Below, piece by piece: positions 62,024 through 64,000 of a stretch of DNA of 64,000 nucleotides. The notes beneath the pieces are model-generated. The model had not been told where the DNA came from and did no database searches. It saw only the letters and a program-made list of their open reading frames with translations. The DNA comes from Amycolatopsis acidicola (lineage in GTDB: Bacteria > Actinomycetota > Actinomycetes > Mycobacteriales > Pseudonocardiaceae). The stretch's first letter is position 1, and each line of letters opens with the position of its first letter. A program made the position numbers and the translations under genes. The DNA is taken from assembly GCF_007713735.2 (NCBI RefSeq), contig NZ_VMNW02000026.1, forward strand, positions 30,083 through 94,082. The letters are read 5' to 3'.

Positions 62024-63439
62024 ATGGCACGCACGCACCACACCCCCAGCCACAGCACGCCGAGTCACAGCACGCCCAGTCACAACACCCCGAGCCACAC
62101 CACTCCCACGCACCAAACGCCGACGCACCAAACGCCGACGACGCAGACCCCCACCACCCACAACCCGACATACCCGGGCCAGCAGACCCAGCCGAGCCAG
62201 ACGCAGCCGGGTCACACGCAGCCGGGCCAGACCGGGAACCAGCGCGGCGACACCGGTGACGACACCGGCAACCGCCCCAACCGCACCGACGACGAGGGCA
62301 CCACGCGCCCGTCTTCGGAAGAGGGCGAAGGCGGCGAGGAGCCACGTCGGTCCTCTTCGGACAGTGACGAGTCCGGCTCGGAAGAAGGCGGCTCCGGCGA
62401 ACGCAGCTCGGGCGAAGGTGGCGAAGGCGAAAGCGGCTCCGGCGAGAGCAGCGAGGGCGAAGGCGGAGACGCCGGCGAAGACGAAGGCGGCGAAGAAGAG
62501 GGCGGCGGCGAAGGCGGGGACGAGGGCGGCGAGTTCGAGCCGACCACCCCGAGCGGCCAGCTCTCCGACGGCTCCGAAATCTCCGACGTGCTGGAGCCGC
62601 CGGAGCCCAGTAACGGGGACGACGTCAAGCAGCTGGTGGAGGACGCCGGCATCGAGGTCATGGCGGTGGACTGGGTGTTCCAGCACATCGCGGGCCAGAG
62701 CCTCGTCGACATGGTGATCAAGCCGATCACCGGTGACTTCAGCAAGATGCGGCAGAACGGCGACGCCTGGGAGACCATCGGCGACGCGATGAAGCAGTTC
62801 TCCGCGACCATGTCCGGCAACGCGGACATCATCACCCAGGACGACTGGCACGGCCCGTCCGCGCTGGCGCACAAGGCCTACGTGGACATCGGCTGGAAGG
62901 CAGGGCTGGCCGTCGAGGGCCAGGTCGCGAAGCTCATCGCCAAGGGTTTCTTCGCGGTGGCCGACGGTTCCGAGAAGCTCGCCGCGGAAGCGTTGAAACT
63001 ACTGAAGAAACTGATCGACAAGCTCATCGAGATCGCCGCCAAGGCGTGCATCCCGGTGGCGGGCTGGGCCGCCGAGGCCACCACGATCATCGACGCGCTC
63101 GACATCGCGAACCAGATCTTCTCGATCATCGAGATGATCAAGGACATCGTGGAGAAGGTGCAGTCGATGTGGCAGTCCATCCAGGACATCGGCTCACAGC
63201 TGGCGAAGATCAAGGACATCCAGAGCATCGGCGACGTGGTCGACATCGGCAAGAACATCAAGGGCGACGTCAGCGACATCTCCTCCGACGCCAAGGACGT
63301 GGCGGGCGACGCGCGCGACATCGGCTCGACGGCCAAGGACATCGGCAAGACCGCGTCCGGTTCCGGCGAGGAAGGCGGCGAGGCGGAGTCCTCGCCGAGC
63401 CGCAGCCGGTCGCAGACCTCCGCCCCCGCCAGCACCTGA
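62024..63439 (+). CDS. Large ESX/WXG-like protein with His/Thr/Pro- and Glu/Gly/Ser-rich N-terminus
   Basis: The 471-residue protein starts with a repeat tract of the type (TPSH/TPTH) over residues 7-45, then a long acidic Gly/Ser/Glu tract to about 180. A helical domain follows with VDWVFQHIAGQSLVDMVIKPITGDF and, in W-x-G type layout, DDWHGPSALAHKAYVDIGWK. It has one or two hydrophobic helices (about 345-375) and a helical coil region ending in an acidic Ser-rich tail. It is 25 bp after the small ESX-like gene and 29 bp before the next. It is probably a type VII-secreted or surface-associated protein. Confidence 0.65.
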   Translation: MARTHHTPSHSTPSHSTPSHNTPSHTTPTHQTPTHQTPTTQTPTTHNPTYPGQQTQPSQTQPGHTQPGQTGNQRGDTGDDTGNRPNRTDDEGTTRPSSEEGEGGEEPRRSSSDSDESGSEEGGSGERSSGEGGEGESGSGESSEGEGGDAGEDEGGEEEGGGEGGDEGGEFEPTTPSGQLSDGSEISDVLEPPEPSNGDDVKQLVEDAGIEVMAVDWVFQHIAGQSLVDMVIKPITGDFSKMRQNGDAWETIGDAMKQFSATMSGNADIITQDDWHGPSALAHKAYVDIGWKAGLAVEGQVAKLIAKGFFAVADGSEKLAAEALKLLKKLIDKLIEIAAKACIPVAGWAAEATTIIDALDIANQIFSIIEMIKDIVEKVQSMWQSIQDIGSQLAKIKDIQSIGDVVDIGKNIKGDVSDISSDAKDVAGDARDIGSTAKDIGKTASGSGEEGGEAESSPSRSRSQTSAPAST

Positions 63440-63468
63440 TCGCCCGGAAGTACGTGGAGTAGCCACTC

Positions 63469-64000
63469 ATGACCCAGCCAGACCTGGACTCCTGGAAGCC
63501 GCCCGCACTGCGCGAAGCCGAGGCGCAGCTCGACGAGACGATGTCGAAGGCGCGCGACCTGATCAAGAAGACCGAGGAGAAGCTCAAGCAGATCCCGGAC
63601 GTCGACAACACCGCGAAGCCGGAGGACATCGCCCGGATCAAGGCGGCGGCCGAGCGGCCGGACGCCCCCGCCGCGATGCGCGAGCTGAAGAAGAAGGTGG
63701 ACGCGGGCGAGCTGTCCTGGAAGGACGTGCTCGAAGGCAAGGCGCTCAAGGACCCGGCGGTCCAGGAGGCCATGCGCGCCCGCCTCGGCGAGATGCGCGA
63801 GATCTACCAGGAAGCCGAAGAAGGCGCCACGCTCGAGGAAATCCTCGAAGCGCGCGGCGTCACCGGAAGCGTTTTCAACGGGGGCGGCCCCACCCGCGCG
63901 CAGGCGGCCCCGCCGCCGGCGCAGCAGAGCGAGGACGACTACTTCTCGGGCAACAACGTCCTGTCGTCCCGGCAGCCCCCGCCACCACCCCCGCAGCAGC
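63469..64000 (+). CDS. ESX-cluster protein, 3' part outside the window
   Basis: The first 177 residues are visible, starting MTQPDLDSWKPPALREAEAQLDETMS. A charged helical stretch runs to about residue 140 (with EEKLKQIPDVDNTAKPEDIARI and ARLGEMREIYQEAEEGATLEEIL), followed by a Pro/Gln-rich segment (QPPPPPPQQ) at the window end. GGAG lies before the ATG. It follows the large ESX-like gene by 29 bp in the same direction. The length and remaining domains cannot be seen. Confidence 0.6.
   Translation, partial: MTQPDLDSWKPPALREAEAQLDETMSKARDLIKKTEEKLKQIPDVDNTAKPEDIARIKAAAERPDAPAAMRELKKKVDAGELSWKDVLEGKALKDPAVQEAMRARLGEMREIYQEAEEGATLEEILEARGVTGSVFNGGGPTRAQAAPPPAQQSEDDYFSGNNVLSSRQPPPPPPQQ

Overview
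This 64 kb window is chromosomal DNA of a very GC-rich actinomycete. The gene content points to the mycolic-acid/Pseudonocardiaceae side of the phylum, and Amycolatopsis or a close relative is my best guess from gene content alone. The markers are mycothiol-type enzymes (PIG-L amidase, maleylpyruvate isomerase family), an F420-type luciferase-fold oxidoreductase, a WS/DGAT acyltransferase, an Lhr helicase, a mycobacterial-type Sdh1 operon, and the linkage PknL / Rv2175c-like protein / class II DAHP synthase known from Mycobacterium. There are no tRNAs, rRNAs, insertion sequences, phage genes or CRISPR arrays that I can see.

Layout. 0-4 kb: a leftward succinate dehydrogenase operon (small protein, membrane anchor, flavoprotein, Fe-S protein) with a CRP-type site. 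4-6.5 kb: the Entner-Doudoroff pair edd-eda, facing the other way. 6.5-9 kb: low-complexity GC-rich repeats on either side of a lipase-maturation-factor-like membrane protein. 9-11 kb: recA-recX with a LexA box, and a DUF3046 gene. 11-20 kb: an esterase, a membrane-anchored Hsp70-like protein, the Lhr helicase, peptide deformylase and an ACT-GNAT acetyltransferase. 20-23 kb: a YtrA-type GntR regulator with its ABC exporter. 23-29.5 kb: small metabolic and repair-like genes, including a HEPN plus maleylpyruvate-isomerase-fold pair behind a LexA-box array, a MocR regulator beside a DMT exporter, YbaK and GNAT.

29.6-37 kb: a DUF885 protein with a MITE-like element at its 3' end, a SBF transporter with metF, LysR and AraC regulators, a hydrolase and a PIG-L amidase. 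37-41.3 kb: a tightly overlapped carotenoid operon (prenyl synthase, crtI, crtB, F420-type oxidoreductase). 41.3-49.8 kb: a CGNR protein with an unusual downstream array, an MFS exporter, the Rv2175c-like protein, PknL with four PASTA domains, WS/DGAT, a 2H phosphoesterase and aroG. 49.9-58.4 kb: an MMPL transporter and gltBD with a GlnR-type box and a good terminator. 58.6-61.6 kb: a cobalamin riboswitch driving btuFCD. 61.6-64 kb: an ESX/WXG100-like secreted-protein cluster that runs off the window.

The most unusual feature is the intergenic DNA. Several gene 3' ends, and every convergent gap longer than 250 bp, hold repeat arrays. Two convergent gaps are almost completely filled by the same 21-bp unit family, in opposite orientations on the two sides. 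In two other places (DUF3046 and CGNR genes) the tandem unit is a copy of the gene's own 3' coding end including its stop codon. The second point of interest is the SOS-type operator array in front of a HEPN gene.
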